Shown here: in pieces, positions 17,413 to 23,534 of the stretch
Numbering within the stretch: the first letter of the stretch is position 1
How the letters are laid out: every line of letters starts with the position of its first letter
From: WHSW01 sp963740055
GTDB taxonomy: Bacteria > Actinomycetota > Thermoleophilia > Solirubrobacterales > 70-9
Length of the DNA: 64,000 bases
NCBI GenBank assembly: GCA_963740055.1
Contig: CAVUCL010000001.1
Coordinates: 868,001 to 932,000 of the forward strand
Direction: 5' to 3'
The notes under the pieces: model-generated
What the model was told of the DNA's origin: nothing
The model's database searches: none
The model's input: the letters and a program-made list of their open reading frames with translations, nothing else
Program-made: the position numbers and the translations under genes

Positions 17413-17838
17413 CTAACCAGGCCTCATTTGGTCAAGCGCCCATCGCACGGTCTTGCGAGACGGTTGGCCTAGCCAGAACCAACGCAGCGTTGTCCCGTCA
17501 GACAGCGTCAGCGCAAGCCTGCTCACGATCATCCCGTGCCCTAGGCGCGCGTCTGCGATCTCGCTGCGCGCGATGAAGCGGTTTGCGGGATCGCCCTCAA
17601 CCAGCGCCTGGATGGGTGCCGACCCGCGGTCCGCCAGTCCGGGCCTAGGTCCGAGCGTCGTTGCGTGTTTCTTGCCGAACGCCTTGTACGTCTCTTTCGC
17701 TGTGACCCTGATCGCTGCGATGCCTTGTTCGTAGAGGAACACATCGGAGCCCTTGAGGGCCCAGATGTGGGCGCTCGCATTACCGATGGCGCAGAGCAGG
17801 CGGCCTGCCGCTGCGTTCTCGACGTTCTCCTGCGACAT
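17413..17838 (-). CDS. protein with SnoaL-array leader MSQENVE and an unrelated body
   Basis: 141 aa. It is the last (3'-most) member of the minus-strand array. It begins with the array-typical MSQENVE, and its 5' junction matches the other junctions, but the rest is not NTF2-like and lacks the EALEAAGL ending. The body (ALKGSDVFLYEQGIAAIRVT, then ARLGHGMIVSRLALTLSDG) alternates short strands ending in a helix (SRKTVRWALDQM). That is suggestive of a PH-like fold, but this is only a guess. It is 3 nt from the preceding gene. It looks like a foreign body spliced behind the cassette leader. Confidence 0.6.
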   Translation of the reverse strand: MSQENVENAAAGRLLCAIGNASAHIWALKGSDVFLYEQGIAAIRVTAKETYKAFGKKHATTLGPRPGLADRGSAPIQALVEGDPANRFIARSEIADARLGHGMIVSRLALTLSDGTTLRWFWLGQPSRKTVRWALDQMRPG

Positions 17839-17871
17839 CGTCTACTCCGACAGCCCGGCGGCTTCGAGGGC
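17818..17871 (-). repeat. 54-bp cassette junction 1
   Basis: One of six 54-bp junctions without indels. Read on the minus strand it covers the EALEAAGL(S/R)E codons, TAG, three bases, ATG and the MSQENVE codons. This copy has ACG rather than GCG between TAG and ATG. Confidence 0.85.
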
Positions 17872-18253
17872 CCATTGTCGGTCGGCGAACAGCTGGTAGC
17901 GCACGATGAGCCCGTCGCGTAGGGTGAAGACCGGGTAGACCATCTGCGCGGCGCCCACCGCGCCGCTGTGGCGCCCACGCCCGACGACGCGGGTGGCACT
18001 GAAGACGTGTTCACCCCCGTCGATCAACTCCTCGACATTGAGTTGTAGGTCGGCCAGGTCGGCGAAGAACGTCCGCCAGAAGTGGCGAACGCCCTTGCGC
18101 CCGTGGTAGACGCCATCGAAATCGGCAACCCCGATTGCCACCTCCCTACACGATGTCCGGGGCGAGCATTGCGTCCGAAGCGCGAGCCTCGCTTCCCCCG
18201 AGGTTGAACGCCTCGAAGCCCCGTCGAACCAGCTCCACGTTCTCCTCCGACAT
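17842..18253 (-). CDS. SnoaL-like/NTF2-like protein, frameshifted
   Basis: It starts MSEENVELVRRGFEAFNLGG and ends EAAGLSE like its neighbours. After LAPDIV the frame hits TAG. Removing one base near 18143 restores VWEVAIGVADFDGVYHGRKG and the rest, YQLFADRQWALEAAGLSE. The restored product is about 136 aa with the NTF2-like cone fold (helix, helix, then strands around HGRKGVRHFW and HVFSATRVVGRGRHSG). SnoaL relatives are small polyketide cyclases, ketosteroid isomerases or binding proteins; no function can be assigned. The lesion may be real or a sequencing insertion. Confidence 0.7.
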
Positions 18254-18286
18254 CGCCTACTCCCGCAGTCCGGCGGCTTCGAGGGC
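18233..18286 (-). repeat. 54-bp cassette junction 2
   Basis: Same 54-bp junction as 17818-17871. It reads EALEAAGLRE, TAG, GCG, MSEENVE on the minus strand. Confidence 0.85.
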
Positions 18287-18658
18287 CTCGGCCTCGCTCC
18301 CGACAGCGACTCCCCAGACCTGCCTCTTGTCGCGCCATTCCAAGACCTCCCACAACGTGCGCTCAAAGGGCGCGCCGCTGCCTGCGCCGTGTCCGCGAAG
18401 GTGACCGTGAACCAACACCGCGCTCCCGAGGTCTCGTACCTCGTACAGCTCTACCTTCAAATCTGGGAGGACCTCGAAAGAGTCCTTCCACCAGCGCCGA
18501 ATACCGTCATGGCCGCGGTACGGGCTGCCGCCCTGGACCCAAACCTCGTACGGAGTCCACTCGGTGTTGGGGTCAACGAACGCGAGGAAGGCGTCGAGGT
18601 CGCGTCCGTTGAAGGCTTCATGCACTTGATAGGTGAGTCCGACGTTCTCCTGCGACAT
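18257..18658 (-). CDS. SnoaL-like/NTF2-like protein
   Basis: 133 aa, intact. MSQENVGLTYQVHEAFNGRD forms the first helices, DPNTEWTPYEV begins the sheet, YRGHDGIRRWWKDSFEVLPD is the family's conserved helix, and LVHGHLRGHGAGSG is a central strand pair. It ends EALEAAGLRE. Start and stop are 3 nt from its array neighbours, so the genes are probably translated from one mRNA. The bodies are only distantly similar to each other although the ends are nearly identical. Its substrate is unknown. Confidence 0.8.
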   Translation of the reverse strand: MSQENVGLTYQVHEAFNGRDLDAFLAFVDPNTEWTPYEVWVQGGSPYRGHDGIRRWWKDSFEVLPDLKVELYEVRDLGSAVLVHGHLRGHGAGSGAPFERTLWEVLEWRDKRQVWGVAVGSEAEALEAAGLRE

Positions 18659-18691
18659 CGCCTACTCCCGCAACCCGGCGGCTTCGAGGGC
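18638..18691 (-). repeat. 54-bp cassette junction 3
   Basis: Same 54-bp junction family. It reads ALEAAGLRE, TAG, GCG, MSQENV on the minus strand. Confidence 0.85.
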
Positions 18692-19048
18692 CGGAGCACG
18701 ATCGGTGAACTCCTCCCAGCGCAAGATCGCGCCGTCGCGCAGCTTGAAGACCTCGTAGAAGCGCGTGGCGATCTCGATCCCGCTGCTGCGCCCTCGGCCA
18801 CGAAGAAAGATCGTCAGGACTGCGCGATCTCCGGCAAAAAGGAACTCCTCGGTGACCAGCTCGAGCCGCTCGATGTCGCTTCCCCACCGTTCCAAGGCCT
18901 TGCGGAGGTCCTGGTGGCCACACGTCGCCGCTTCCTGGGCGGGCTTGTAGACGACGTCTGGATCGCAGCAGCGGAGCACCTCGTCAAGGTCGTCCCGCGC
19001 CATGGCGTCGGAGACCTTCCGGACGACCTCCATGTTCTCCTCCGACAT
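18662..19048 (-). CDS. SnoaL-like/NTF2-like protein
   Basis: 128 aa, intact. MSEENMEVVRKVSDAMARDD is followed by CCDPDVVYKPAQEAATCGHQ, the helix DLRKALERWGSDIERLEL and strands VLTIFLRGRGRSSGIEIATR. It ends APALEAAGLRE. The fold assignment rests on the two N-terminal helices, the G-rich strand pair (GRGRSSGIE) and array context. Charged residues in the presumed pocket differ from its neighbours, which suggests different ligands. Confidence 0.8.
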   Translation of the reverse strand: MSEENMEVVRKVSDAMARDDLDEVLRCCDPDVVYKPAQEAATCGHQDLRKALERWGSDIERLELVTEEFLFAGDRAVLTIFLRGRGRSSGIEIATRFYEVFKLRDGAILRWEEFTDRAPALEAAGLRE

Positions 19049-19081
19049 CGCCTACTCCGACAGCCCGGCGGCTTCGAGGGC
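19028..19081 (-). repeat. 54-bp cassette junction 4
   Basis: Same 54-bp junction family. It reads EALEAAGLSE, TAG, GCG, MSEENME. Valine is replaced by methionine in the leader. Confidence 0.85.
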
Positions 19082-19453
19082 CTCGGCACGGTCCGAGTAA
19101 CTGCGGACCCGGATAACCTTCCCCCCGCGCAAGGTCCAAACCAGCGTAAATGGCTGATTGACCTCCGCTCCACTGGCCCGCCCTCGCGCATAGAGGGGGT
19201 AGGTGACGACTACGTTGTCGCCGACCTCGGCAACTTCACCGAACTCAATCTGGACATCCTCGAACGCCTCGTACCATCGGCTCCAGGCTTGCCGGATGCC
19301 TTCCAGGCCGTGCGCGACGCCCCAATCTCCCCACATGCCGGTGTTGTCCTGCCACTCGATGTCCGGCGCATACGCGGCGTGTACGGCCTCCACGTCGCGC
19401 CGCTGGTCGGCCTCCCAGATCCTGCGCACGATCTCCACGTTCTCCTGCGACAT
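19052..19453 (-). CDS. SnoaL-like/NTF2-like protein, first gene of array 1
   Basis: 133 aa, intact. MSQENVEIVRRIWEADQRRD is followed by YAPDIEWQDNTGMWGDWG, the helix GLEGIRQAWSRWYEAFED and strands NVVVTYPLYARGRASGAEV. It ends EALEAAGLSE. It is the 5' gene of the downstream array and is preceded by a GATACT box. The array transcript would carry five genes (19453 down to 17413). Confidence 0.82.
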   Translation of the reverse strand: MSQENVEIVRRIWEADQRRDVEAVHAAYAPDIEWQDNTGMWGDWGVAHGLEGIRQAWSRWYEAFEDVQIEFGEVAEVGDNVVVTYPLYARGRASGAEVNQPFTLVWTLRGGKVIRVRSYSDRAEALEAAGLSE

Positions 19454-19462
19454 CGCCTACGC

Positions 19463-19468
19463 AGTATC
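19463..19468 (-). promoter_or_regulatory. -10 box GATACT upstream of array 1
   Basis: GATACT on the minus strand lies 9 nt from the ATG at 19453. The surrounding GCGAGATACTGCG is repeated at the head of array 2 with the same spacing. Confidence 0.5.
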
Positions 19469-19547
19469 TCGCGCCGGCTCACCGGCACGGTCGTTGCGCA
19501 ACACCGTGGCCCGAACCTCCGACGTGGTGGCGGATCATCGGCGAGCC

Positions 19548-19784
19548 TCAGGCGAACGGGCCGCCCAGCCCGTCCCCACCGCCACGCCAGCCCCAGTTCG
19601 CCTTCCCCTCGGCGAACCGATCCTCCGGGAATACGGCGATCAGACTTCGCCATCCATAGCGCCGCCTGGCGACGTAGACGAGCCGCCCTGTATCGCCGAC
19701 CGTCTTCGCCCACTCGGTCGCGGTCGCCTCATCGTCGAAGGCCTCCTGCCACTTACCGTCGAAGCCGACCTGGTAGCGGGCCAT
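19548..19784 (-). CDS. small hypothetical protein
   Basis: 78 aa from the second in-frame ATG (MARYQVGFDGKWQEAFDDE). A longer 89-aa form would start at 19817. It has a beta-alpha-beta pattern with aromatic-rich YGWRSLIAVF and a Gly/Trp-rich tail (ANWGWRGGGDGLGGPF). No domain is recognised. It is the only gene within the insert that separates the two SnoaL arrays and lacks both cassette end signatures. Confidence 0.5.
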   Translation of the reverse strand: MARYQVGFDGKWQEAFDDEATATEWAKTVGDTGRLVYVARRRYGWRSLIAVFPEDRFAEGKANWGWRGGGDGLGGPFA

Positions 19785-19929
19785 CCCTTCGAGCCTACGT
19801 CGCGGCCCAGCGGTCAAACGAGCACCGGGGGGGACCTCAACCGGGGGAGGGGGACGGTCCCACGGCTATGACGCGCAACCGCGGAGACCGCCGAGTAGCT
19901 CGGTGTAAAGAAACTCCGAAAAACCGGGC

Positions 19930-20325
19930 CTACCCCGACAGCCCGGCGGCTTCGAGGGCTTCCCGCTTCTGTCGATAGAGGCAAATCCGGACGATGGCAC
20001 CATCACGGCATGTCCACACCAGACTCCCGCGCGCTGTCGCCTCGACTCCCTCGCGTCCGCGTATGTAGCCCGTCTGGGGCACCACCACGTGGTCGCCCGC
20101 CTCGATGAACTCGTCCGGTTCGACGCGAACCGACTCGAAGGTATCCGTGAAGTCGGCAAGGAACGACCGCATCTGATCGAGCTTGTAGACGCCCGCGTTC
20201 GGGCCAAGACTCCGCGACCAGTCGAGTTCGGCGTCCGGAGCCGCGTGTTCCAACGCAGCATCCAGGTCCCGCCGGTTGAACGCGTCATATGCGGCGCGCA
20301 CGATCTCCACGTTCTCCTTCGACAT
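19930..20325 (-). CDS. SnoaL-like/NTF2-like protein, last gene of array 2
   Basis: 131 aa, intact. MSKENVEIVRAAYDAFNRRD, then HAAPDAELDWSRSLGPNAG, the helix KLDQMRSFLADFTDTFESV and strands HVVVPQTGYIRGREGVEAT. It ends EALEAAGLSG, with Gly replacing the usual terminal Glu because the junction homology is interrupted just beyond. It is the 3' end of the upstream array, next to the 467-bp insert. Confidence 0.82.
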   Translation of the reverse strand: MSKENVEIVRAAYDAFNRRDLDAALEHAAPDAELDWSRSLGPNAGVYKLDQMRSFLADFTDTFESVRVEPDEFIEAGDHVVVPQTGYIRGREGVEATARGSLVWTCRDGAIVRICLYRQKREALEAAGLSG

Positions 20326-20358
20326 CGCCTACTCCGCCAGCCCGGCGGCTTCGAGGGC
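20305..20358 (-). repeat. 54-bp cassette junction 5
   Basis: Same 54-bp junction family. It reads ALEAAGLAE, TAG, GCG, MSKENVE on the minus strand. Confidence 0.85.
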
Positions 20359-20727
20359 GTCGTGCTGGGTTGCGTGGATCTGCCACCGCACCACCAGTCC
20401 GTCGCGCCACTCAGTGACCTGCCACACCTGCTCGTCAAGAGGGGCGGCGCTTCCTTCGCCGTGGGCCTGATTGCGCAGCTCGGCGACCGTCAGGTTCCCC
20501 GCGTCGCGCACCCAGACGATCTCGATCTTGAAGTCCGGAAAGACCCCGAGCAGGTCGTTCCACCACGCCGTGGTGCCATCGTGGCCTTCCCAAGTGCCAC
20601 CCTGGATGGCGAGAACGCGGGAAACCCCGACCACTGCGGGGCCGGAGAGTGCGAGGAACGCGTCCAGGTCGCGTCGGTTGAAGGCATCTATGCCCTGGCG
20701 GTAGCGCTCGACGTTCTCCCGCGACAT
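20329..20727 (-). CDS. SnoaL-like/NTF2-like protein
   Basis: 132 aa, intact. MSRENVERYRQGIDAFNRRD, WEGHDGTTAWWNDLLGVFPD (the same helix type as in the 18257-18658 gene), strands KIEIVWVRDAGNLTVAELRN and QVWQVTEWRDGLVVRWQIH. It ends DALEAAGLAE. It shares an HD-G-x(3)-WW-D motif with the 18257 paralog, so these two may be nearer relatives than the rest. It is separated by 3 nt from both neighbours. Confidence 0.82.
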   Translation of the reverse strand: MSRENVERYRQGIDAFNRRDLDAFLALSGPAVVGVSRVLAIQGGTWEGHDGTTAWWNDLLGVFPDFKIEIVWVRDAGNLTVAELRNQAHGEGSAAPLDEQVWQVTEWRDGLVVRWQIHATQHDALEAAGLAE

Positions 20728-20760
20728 CGGCTACTCCGACAGCCCAGCGGCTTCGAGGGC
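20707..20760 (-). repeat. 54-bp cassette junction 6
   Basis: Same 54-bp junction family. It reads EALEAAGLSE, TAG, CCG, MSRENVE on the minus strand. Confidence 0.85.
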
Positions 20761-21156
20761 CTCGGACCGGTCCCGATACGCATGCATGGCGGTGGCGCGA
20801 GCGCCGCGAATGGTCCAGACGTGCGCTGTCTCGATCTCGATCGGCACACCGCTGGCCCCACCCTCAGCGAGTATTCGCACGAACACGACGACGCGGTCAC
20901 GAGCGTCGAAGAAACGCTCCGGTTCGATCCGCCATTTGCCCCACGTGTCACCGAGCATGGCCATCATCTCATCGAACCCCTCGCGTCCACGAAACACCGG
21001 TTCGCCCTCGGGATAGTCCGACGGCAACCATGCCTCGAACTGCTCGTCGATGGACTCGCGGAAGGCCCGGTCGAACTCATCGGGAGCAACGTTGAACCAG
21101 TCCCCTGCTCCGATCTCGTACAGGCTGCGGACGATCTCGACGTTCTCCTGCGACAT
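20731..21156 (-). CDS. SnoaL-like/NTF2-like protein, first gene of array 2
   Basis: 141 aa, intact. MSQENVEIVRSLYEIGAGDW is followed by an extended helix (VAPDEFDRAFRESIDEQFEAW), FRGREGFDEMMAMLGDTWGKW, strands RVVVFVRILAEGGASGVPIE and AHVWTIRGARATAMHAYRDR. It ends EALEAAGLSE. It is the longest of the intact array members. The same GATACT-9 nt-ATG arrangement as in array 1 precedes it. Confidence 0.82.
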   Translation of the reverse strand: MSQENVEIVRSLYEIGAGDWFNVAPDEFDRAFRESIDEQFEAWLPSDYPEGEPVFRGREGFDEMMAMLGDTWGKWRIEPERFFDARDRVVVFVRILAEGGASGVPIEIETAHVWTIRGARATAMHAYRDRSEALEAAGLSE

Positions 21157-21165
21157 CGCCCGCGC

Positions 21166-21171
21166 AGTATC
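21166..21171 (-). promoter_or_regulatory. -10 box GATACT upstream of array 2
   Basis: GATACT lies 9 nt before the ATG at 21156, inside the same GCGAGATACTGCG context as at array 1. Confidence 0.5.
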
Positions 21172-21186
21172 TCGCCTGTGCGGGAC

Positions 21187-22161
21187 TCAGCCCACGACCT
21201 TGAACTTGTCCTTGTCCGGCGTCGGGTCGACGTTGCCGGCCGGGTCCGTCGCGCGGACCTTGAACTTGTGCTTGCCCTGGTCGAGGCGCTTGACCTTCTT
21301 CGGCGACTCGCACGGCTTGAACGGCTTCTTATCCACCTTGCACTCGAAGGTCGAGCCGGCTTCGTTCGATTCGAACTTGAACTTGACCTTCGACCTCTTG
21401 ATCCGGTTTGGAGCGCCCTTGGTGATCGTCGTCTTGGGCGGGTCGATGTCGTCCGTCTCTACCGGGCAGCCCTGATTGCTGGCTGGCCCGCTAACGCTCG
21501 GGCACTCGTCGCTTGCATCAGGGACGCCGTCACCATCGCCGTCGGGCACCGAACATGGCCCTTGCGTCGAGGCATCAGTCGGGCATTGATCCTGGGTCTC
21601 GTCACCGAATCCGTCGCCGTCGGCGTCGGGCTCGAGGATGGCCGAGACGTTGAGCTGGAGGTCCGGCGTTCTGGCGAAGGTCCCCATCGTCGGCGGCAGT
21701 ACATCGCCCGAGCTGTCGTGCTGCGTGTAACTGGTGTCGAACCTACGGCAATTGCCAGCGGTGAGGGTGTGGAGCCCGATCACATCGCCGGCCAGGACCG
21801 GGATCTGGGCGGCGTAAATGTTCAGACTGCTCGCAACCGGAGTCACGAGGGCGCTTTCCCCGATCACGGTGAAGTTAGCCGCCGTAGTGAAGTCGGCCCC
21901 GACAGCAGGGCGGCCGACCTTGAACTTGAGCTGTGGCGGCGAGGCGTCCGCTTGAAACCTCCAGCTCGTGATCACCCCAGCAGAGGGGGCCTCGTATTGA
22001 TGAAACGGCGCGCCCGGGGATACCGACTGAAGGCGCGTGAAGTTGGCGTTGCAAGGTTCGGGATCGAACGTTTGCCCGAGCGTCGCCGCCGCGCTTGCAG
22101 GTGGCGCGCAGATACCCGCCAGTGCGACGGCACCGATAAGGGGGGCCATGACCTTCTTCAT
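21187..22161 (-). CDS. secreted protein with thrombospondin type 3-like repeats and a C-terminal Ig-like module
   Basis: 324 aa. Signal peptide MKKVMAPLIGAVALAGICAPPASA. A beta-rich middle (about 30-180) is followed by two calcium-loop repeats (DADGDGFGDETQDQCP and DGDGDGVPDASDECP). A C-terminal module (about 240-324) has VKFKFESNEAGSTFECKVDK and GKHKFKVRATDPAGNVD. The same module ends the secreted protein at 30871-31712. It is probably exported and calcium-stabilised on the cell surface; its ligand is unknown. It lies directly upstream of SnoaL array 2 on the same strand. Confidence 0.78.
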   Translation of the reverse strand: MKKVMAPLIGAVALAGICAPPASAAATLGQTFDPEPCNANFTRLQSVSPGAPFHQYEAPSAGVITSWRFQADASPPQLKFKVGRPAVGADFTTAANFTVIGESALVTPVASSLNIYAAQIPVLAGDVIGLHTLTAGNCRRFDTSYTQHDSSGDVLPPTMGTFARTPDLQLNVSAILEPDADGDGFGDETQDQCPTDASTQGPCSVPDGDGDGVPDASDECPSVSGPASNQGCPVETDDIDPPKTTITKGAPNRIKRSKVKFKFESNEAGSTFECKVDKKPFKPCESPKKVKRLDQGKHKFKVRATDPAGNVDPTPDKDKFKVVG

Positions 22162-22196
22162 CGCGGCGGCACTTTCTTAACGGCTGCCACCCCGGA

Positions 22197-22223
22197 CACT
22201 CTTACACCGACCGGCGCGCGCCA
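22197..22223 (+). repeat. 27-bp dispersed repeat, copy 1
   Basis: CACTCTTA plus three variable bases plus CGACCGGCGCGCGCCA, containing the 10-bp palindrome GGCGCGCGCC. It lies between two minus-strand genes. Confidence 0.65.
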
Positions 22224-22247
22224 AGCCCCTGAACGGCGACACGCTGA

Positions 22248-22511
22248 TCATTCGCCGTATCCCTGCCGCCGTACTTGCGCGGCGATGATCTTCTCCCGCT
22301 CCTCCGGCAGCGTCGGTCGCATCACGAAGTACGCGATCGTGCCGACGATCGGAAGCAGGACGATGATCAGGACCCATGCGGCCTTCTTGCGGCGGTCGAA
22401 GTCCGGGCGCCTCGCCACGTCGATCAGCCCAATGGCCCACAGGATCAGGATGACCACGCCGAGCACGCCGATTCCGGCAGTCGCGAACCAGCCGAGGGCG
22501 ACGGGCAGCAT
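22248..22511 (-). CDS. PLDc_N-type small membrane protein
   Basis: 87 aa with two transmembrane helices (TAGIGVLGVVILILWAIGLI and AWVLIIVLLPIVGTIAYFVM) around a basic loop (DVARRPDFDRRKKA). The pattern, helix then D-x(n)-K-x-A-W-hydrophobic-LLP-x-G-x-x-x-Y, is that of the phospholipase D nuclease N-terminal (PLDc_N) membrane domain, here free-standing. Such small proteins are common in actinobacteria and uncharacterised. It is bracketed by two copies of the 27-bp repeat family. Confidence 0.65.
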   Translation of the reverse strand: MLPVALGWFATAGIGVLGVVILILWAIGLIDVARRPDFDRRKKAAWVLIIVLLPIVGTIAYFVMRPTLPEEREKIIAAQVRRQGYGE

Positions 22512-22560
22512 GACGAAACCCTCTCACATCCGGCCGCGGCCAAGGCAAACGCTCAGCGCC

Positions 22561-22587
22561 AGTCGGGACACCGACCGGCGCGCGCCA
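22561..22587 (+). repeat. 27-bp dispersed repeat, copy 2 (divergent left end)
   Basis: ACACCGACCGGCGCGCGCCA is identical over 20 bp to copy 1. The left 7 bp differ. Confidence 0.65.
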
Positions 22588-22615
22588 TCTGTCCGTGAAC
22601 GGGTATGAGCGGGGT

Positions 22616-22789
22616 ATGGGTTCGCGCAACGTGACGGTTCGTCGTGGGCGCCACGTCGGTTGGTGGGCCGAGGGGCGGAAAGCCTCCGGTGGGCTGTTCA
22701 TGAAGACGTGGTGGCCAACCGAAGGCATGGCGAGGGCGGTTGCCCGGCTGCTGGGGGGAAACGATCAGGGCTCGTCCGAACAGCCGTAG
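22616..22789 (+). CDS. small hypothetical protein, DUF2188-like
   Basis: 57 aa from ATG 22616 (a GTG 21 nt upstream is possible). MGSRNVTVRRGRHVGWWAEG followed by FMKTWWPTEGMARAVARLL has the size and strand-strand-helix pattern of DUF2188-type small proteins (strand, GW turn, then an alanine-rich helix). The similarity is weak. It follows repeat copy 2. Low-GC flanks and short length keep confidence modest. Confidence 0.4.
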   Translation: MGSRNVTVRRGRHVGWWAEGRKASGGLFMKTWWPTEGMARAVARLLGGNDQGSSEQP

Positions 22790-23033
22790 CGGGCCGCAGG
22801 TTCGCCAGCGCATCGCTGCCGCCGTCGGCGATTTCGGTGGCGGGCGACCCGCATCGCCGGCAGACGCGGCCGTATCGAGCGAAGACGACCTGGCGGGTCG
22901 TTCGGCCGCGCCGATCCCGAACACGACGATGATGGGCGTCTGGGCGCGGATCGACCCGGGCAACCGCTACAAACTCGTGGGCCTGGCCGACGACCCGACC
23001 GCGACGGCGGCGGCCGGGCAGGCGAACAACTAG
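22740..23033 (+). CDS. doubtful small ORF
   Basis: Up to 97 aa from TTG 22740, ending QANN. The last third (MMGVWARIDPGNRYKLVGLA) looks more protein-like than the rest, which has biased Arg/Ser/Pro composition. It overlaps the previous small gene in another frame. It may be a short protein starting further downstream, or non-coding. Confidence 0.25.
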   Translation: MPGCWGETIRARPNSRSGPQVRQRIAAAVGDFGGGRPASPADAAVSSEDDLAGRSAAPIPNTTMMGVWARIDPGNRYKLVGLADDPTATAAAGQANN

Positions 23034-23036
23034 GCT
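23031..23036 (+). promoter_or_regulatory. -10 box TAGGCT
   Basis: It ends 7 nt before GTG 23044: leaderless layout. Confidence 0.45.
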
Positions 23037-23043
23037 CCGGAGC

Positions 23044-23319
23044 GTGGGGAGCGTCTACGAGCTGCACCTGGCGATCAAGTCGCCGAGCGCCGACGACGAA
23101 CGCGCGAAAGCCATCGTGGACAAGCTCTCCGAGCAGCGGCAGGTCGAATACCTCGGCGGCTCGTGGTGGCGCACCGATTACCTCGACTTCGAGGACCGCG
23201 AGGCGGCCGGCCATGCTCTTCACGCTGACCTCAAGGCGATCGACGAGCACTGGGGCGAGGTTCTGGTGGCGGGCTACATGGACCGGCCCGAGGACCGGCC
23301 CGAACCGCTCGACCACTAG
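23044..23319 (+). CDS. small hypothetical protein
   Basis: 91 aa from GTG. VYELHLAIKSPSADDERAKA, SEQRQVEYLGGSWWRTDYLD and EAAGHALHADLKAIDEHWGE give a ferredoxin-like beta-alpha-beta-beta-alpha-beta pattern (strand, helix, two strands, helix, strand VLVAGYMD). No family is recognised. It is preceded by a leaderless-type promoter and followed by repeat copy 3. It belongs to the lower-GC island. Confidence 0.6.
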   Translation: MGSVYELHLAIKSPSADDERAKAIVDKLSEQRQVEYLGGSWWRTDYLDFEDREAAGHALHADLKAIDEHWGEVLVAGYMDRPEDRPEPLDH

Positions 23320-23354
23320 GCCGCCACCGGATTCTTAGAGGGCGTCGACCGGCC

Positions 23355-23381
23355 CACTCTTAAAGCGACCGGCGCGCGCCA
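23355..23381 (+). repeat. 27-bp dispersed repeat, copy 3
   Basis: It matches copy 1 at 24 of 27 positions (CACTCTTA, variable 3, CGACCGGCGCGCGCCA). It lies in the 215-bp gap between the island's last gene and the next block. Confidence 0.65.
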
Positions 23382-23534
23382 GAGCGACTGTCATCCAACG
23401 GCTACGCAAATCAGTATCTCCTCACTTGAACTGAGCTTGATCCGACACTGAGCACCACCAGCGCAGTACCGCGCCTCACTCACTGACCGGCACGCGCGTC
23501 CTAGCTCTTTTGAGCTGATTCTCTCCCGGCCCGC

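Larger units (their letters stand above)
19455..19933. repeat. GCCTAC direct repeats bounding a 467-bp insert that splits the array
   Basis: GCCTAC at 19455-19460 and again at 19928-19933. The left side matches the start-codon half of the cassette junction and the right side matches the stop-codon half. The 467 bp between them, holding one small gene and a promoter-like box, sit exactly where a single junction would otherwise be. Confidence 0.5.

Noticed and set aside
17413..21156. CRISPR array or integron made of the regularly spaced 54-bp repeats
   Set aside because: Spacers would be about 350 bp and are protein-coding. There is no cas or integron integrase gene in the window, and the junctions lack attC-type inverted structure. 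A gene array fits better.
18389..22608. Long plus-strand open frames across the SnoaL arrays
   Set aside because: They are antisense shadows. The minus-strand genes carry matching starts, stops, NTF2-like patterns and conserved ends, while the plus-strand translations are repetitive reflections of the conserved junctions.
17376..23534. Prophage or insertion sequence in the island
   Set aside because: No integrase, transposase, phage structural genes or terminal inverted repeats are visible. The nearest tRNA (14339-14410) is 3 kb away and not duplicated.
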